Part shown: positions 4,586-6,796 of the stretch, piece after piece | How positions within the stretch are numbered: position 1 is the stretch's first letter | How the letters are laid out: every line of letters begins with the position of its first letter | From: Atopobium sp. UBA6362 | Lineage (GTDB): Bacteria; Actinomycetota; Coriobacteriia; Coriobacteriales; Atopobiaceae | NCBI GenBank assembly: GCA_002440065.1 | Contig: DJRK01000061.1 | Span: forward strand, 1 to 6,796 | Direction: 5' to 3' | Length of the DNA stretch: 6,796 nucleotides | Position numbers and translations under genes: made by a program | Notes under the pieces: generated by a model | The model's input: only the letters and a program-made list of their open reading frames with translations | Told to the model about the DNA's origin: nothing | Databases searched by the model: none

Positions 4586-6796
4586 ATGGGCATCAGGACC
4601 CGCAGGGCTCACATGCATTCCAAGACGCACGTCGTCGGCTTCGGCGCCGCCGGCGTCGTTGGCTTCATAGCGCTTCTTATCATCACGCTGTTCCTCTCGC
4701 TGGGCGCGGTCGTCTCGAGCTGGCTCGAGGACCTGCCGGACTACACCTCGGCCGACAACTACCTCGTCGCCGAGCCCACGCGCGTCTACGACGCCGACGG
4801 CAACGAGATCGCGACCTACTACCTGCAGCAGCGCCGCTCCGTCACGATCGACTCGATCTCGACCTACGTGCTCAAGGGCACGGTCGACACCGAGGACAAG
4901 CGCTTCTACCAGCACAACGGCGTGGACCCGCAGGGCATCATGCGCGCCGTCGCCGGCCAGCTCACGGGCCGCGGCGAGCAGGGCGGCGGCTCCTCGATCA
5001 CCCAGCAGCTCGTGAGGAACACCATCCTCTCGGACGAGCAGTTCGAGATGTCGCTCAAGCGCAAGGTCCGCGAGGCCTACATCGCCATCCAGATGGAGAA
5101 GATGTACACGAAGGACCAGATCCTGAACATGTACGTGAACACCATCTACTACGGCAACTCGGCCTACGGCATCGAGGCCGCGAGCATCACGTACTTCAAC
5201 AAGCACGCGAGCGAGCTCACCCTGGCCGAGGCGGCCACGCTCGTGGGCCTGCCCAACTCACCCACCATGTACGACCCCTTCCGCAACCCCGAGAACTGCG
5301 TGTCGCGCCGCAACCTCGTCCTCGACCGCATGCTCGAGGCGGGCGACATCAGCCAAGAGGAGCACGACGAGGCCCAGGCGGAGGAGCTCGTGCTCGACCA
5401 CGGCGAGCTCACCGACAACACGGGCACCTACCCCTACTTCACCGACTACGTGAAGCAGCTCCTGCAGCAGAACTTCTCGAGCGACACGATCCTGCAGGGC
5501 GGCCTCAAGGTCTACACCACGCTCGACCCCGACTACCAGGCCGCGGCCGAGGGCTCCGCCCACACCGTGCTCGACGCCGCCGGCAACGACGACGTGGCGG
5601 GCGCCATCGTCTCAATCGACAACTCGAACGGCTATATCAAGGCCATGGTCGGCGGCCGCGACTACTACAGCGACGTCCAGGGCTCGCAGATCAACATGGC
5701 GACCCACCAGTCGCAGGCCGGCTCCTCCTTCAAGCCGATCATGCTGCTCGCCGCCATGGCCGAGGGCATGAGCCCCGACGTCATCATCAACTCGAACAGC
5801 CCCATGCAGATCACGCCGTCCTGGAAGGTCCAGAACGACGAGAACCACCAGTACGGCTACATCACGCTCGACCGCGCGACGCAGGTCTCCTCGAACACCG
5901 CCTATGGCCAGGTCGTCGAGGCCGTGGGCGTTGACAAGCTCATCAGCATGGCCAAGACGCTGGGCATCGAGTCCTCCGTGGCGCCCTACGACTCCTCGGT
6001 CCTGGGCACCTCGGCCGTGACCCCGCTCGAGATGGCGGAGGCCTACGCCACGATCGCGAACAACGGCCTGCACCGCGACCCCGTCGCGATCGTGAAGATC
6101 GAGGACCGCAACGGCAACACCGTCTACGAGCACAAGGACGACGCCGAGCAGGTCGTGGACTCCGCCGTCGCGGCCGACGCGCGCCAGGTGCTCGAGAACA
6201 CCTTCAGCGCCGGCTACACCACCTGGTACGTCAAGGGCCAGTGGGCCGTCGACCAGCCCGTGGGCGGCAAGACCGGCACGACCGACGAGTACAACAGCCT
6301 GTGGTTCTGCGGCTTCACCCCGCAGCTCACCACGGTGACCTGGTACGGCAACCCCAACGGTTCCTCGACCGCCTACTACCAGGGCGCCCACGGCACGACG
6401 CAGAACACGGCGCAGCCCATGTGGGTCACGTACATGAACGCCGTCCTCAAGGGCACGACGCGCCAGGAGTTCGCCAAGGCCGACCACACCGCCGACTACA
6501 AGTCCAACAGCTCCTGGACCTTTGTGGGGACGTCCACCTCGGCGAACAACGGCTACTACTCGACCGACTACTACTCCAACGGGAGCAGCAGCGAGGAATC
6601 CGAGAGCTACTCGGGCAATGGCTACTCCAGCGGCAGCGGGTACTCGAGCGGCAGCGGCTATTCGAGCGGTAGCGGCTATTCGAGCGGCTCGGGCTACAGC
6701 GGCTCCGAGTCGAGCGGCGGCGGTTCCGCATCCGGTTCCGGCAGCGCCGCGGGCGGCGGCACCGAGAGCGGCGGCGGCACGTCCGGCGGCAGCTCC
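4586..6796 (+). CDS. Class A penicillin-binding protein (GT51 glycosyltransferase + transpeptidase), 3' end cut by window
   Basis: Bifunctional enzyme that polymerises lipid II into glycan strands and cross-links the stem peptides outside the membrane. 737 codons are present with no stop. A short basic N-terminus (IRTRRAH) leads into a single membrane anchor at about 16-43. The GT51 motifs are EDKRFYQHNG (103-112, catalytic Glu103), GGSSITQQ (134-141), RKVRE (159-163, second catalytic Glu163) and KDQILNMYVN (176-185, with Asn181 where Glu is usual). The transpeptidase domain (about 337-640) has SSFK (Ser380, Lys383), SSN (435-437) and KTG (562-564). The residue before the catalytic Gly-Ser is Ala378 where Pro is common. 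From about 649 onward the protein becomes a low-complexity Ser/Gly/Tyr tail with GYSSGS repeats that runs past the window edge. Divergent neighbour of tyrS. It belongs to the PBP1a/1b/PonA class; no exact symbol is assigned. Confidence 0.96.
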   Translation, partial: MGIRTRRAHMHSKTHVVGFGAAGVVGFIALLIITLFLSLGAVVSSWLEDLPDYTSADNYLVAEPTRVYDADGNEIATYYLQQRRSVTIDSISTYVLKGTVDTEDKRFYQHNGVDPQGIMRAVAGQLTGRGEQGGGSSITQQLVRNTILSDEQFEMSLKRKVREAYIAIQMEKMYTKDQILNMYVNTIYYGNSAYGIEAASITYFNKHASELTLAEAATLVGLPNSPTMYDPFRNPENCVSRRNLVLDRMLEAGDISQEEHDEAQAEELVLDHGELTDNTGTYPYFTDYVKQLLQQNFSSDTILQGGLKVYTTLDPDYQAAAEGSAHTVLDAAGNDDVAGAIVSIDNSNGYIKAMVGGRDYYSDVQGSQINMATHQSQAGSSFKPIMLLAAMAEGMSPDVIINSNSPMQITPSWKVQNDENHQYGYITLDRATQVSSNTAYGQVVEAVGVDKLISMAKTLGIESSVAPYDSSVLGTSAVTPLEMAEAYATIANNGLHRDPVAIVKIEDRNGNTVYEHKDDAEQVVDSAVAADARQVLENTFSAGYTTWYVKGQWAVDQPVGGKTGTTDEYNSLWFCGFTPQLTTVTWYGNPNGSSTAYYQGAHGTTQNTAQPMWVTYMNAVLKGTTRQEFAKADHTADYKSNSSWTFVGTSTSANNGYYSTDYYSNGSSSEESESYSGNGYSSGSGYSSGSGYSSGSGYSSGSGYSGSESSGGGSASGSGSAAGGGTESGGGTSGGSS
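6620..6706 (+). repeat. Tandem 18-bp coding repeats (GYSSGS) in the PBP tail
   Basis: Four consecutive 18-bp units (6620-6637, 6638-6655, 6656-6673, 6674-6691) each encode Gly-Tyr-Ser-Ser-Gly-Ser. A shortened fifth unit encodes GYSGS (6692-6706). The units differ by synonymous changes (GGC/GGG, TAC/TAT, TCC/TCG, AGC/TCG, GGC/GGT), so the peptide repeat is conserved while the DNA has drifted. Flanking sequence stays Ser/Gly-rich, with acidic residues before and GGG/GSS runs after. It probably forms a flexible extracellular linker. Confidence 0.85.

Noticed and set aside
4387..4593. N-terminal extension of tyrS to an upstream ATG at 4593
   Set aside because: The extra residues are Cys/Arg-rich with no family similarity, cover the divergent promoter region and overlap the PBP start. 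The family N-terminus begins at about 4371.
5612..6487. Minus-strand open frame opposite the PBP gene, with others at 4541-5206 and 5258-5563
   Set aside because: Val/Gly/Arg-rich shadows of the high-GC PBP coding frame, which has all GT51 and transpeptidase motifs.

Overview
This 6.8 kb window is mostly GC-rich DNA. It carries two housekeeping genes transcribed divergently and one large, probably acquired, defence-type gene. The codon usage, roughly 60-73% local GC in the core genes, the Shine-Dalgarno (SD) sequences with TTG starts, and the style of the TyrRS and class A PBP suggest a high-GC Gram-positive. My best guess is a Coriobacteriia member (Collinsella/Olsenella-like). That is an inference from sequence character, not a database match.

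Layout. Positions 1-202 hold no gene but a cluster of inverted repeats: a slipped double palindrome at the left edge, then two related 14-bp-arm hairpins exactly 85 bp apart with a third, shorter inverted repeat between them. Positions 203-2758 (minus) encode an 851-residue DUF262-DUF1524-(unnamed domain)-DUF4268 protein of the GmrSD/SspE type, a candidate single-gene anti-phage or modification-dependent nuclease. It starts at a TTG codon with a good SD. Positions 2759-3153 are intergenic. This stretch contains a 12-bp perfect palindrome just upstream of the DUF262 gene, a ~136-bp element bounded by long inverted arms (MITE-like or structured RNA), and the strong intrinsic terminator of tyrS. 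Positions 3154-4371 (minus) encode tyrosyl-tRNA synthetase. Its best start is a TTG behind a GGAGGG, not the slightly upstream ATG. Positions 4372-4585 are the divergent promoter region, which also contains a possible 14-codon leader peptide ahead of tyrS. From 4586 to the right edge (plus) runs a class A penicillin-binding protein, complete in its catalytic domains but cut off by the window inside an unusual Gly/Ser/Tyr repeat tail.

How they fit together. tyrS (protein synthesis) and the class A PBP (peptidoglycan synthesis) look like core chromosome in a divergent arrangement. The DUF262 gene sits directly behind the tyrS terminator. It is patchily lower in GC than its neighbours and is flanked on both sides by palindromic non-coding DNA, which fits insertion of a defence gene next to a core gene. 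The most interesting unexplained material is the repeat structure in 1-202 and 2861-2996, the candidate tyrS leader peptide, and the unassigned third domain of the DUF262 protein.
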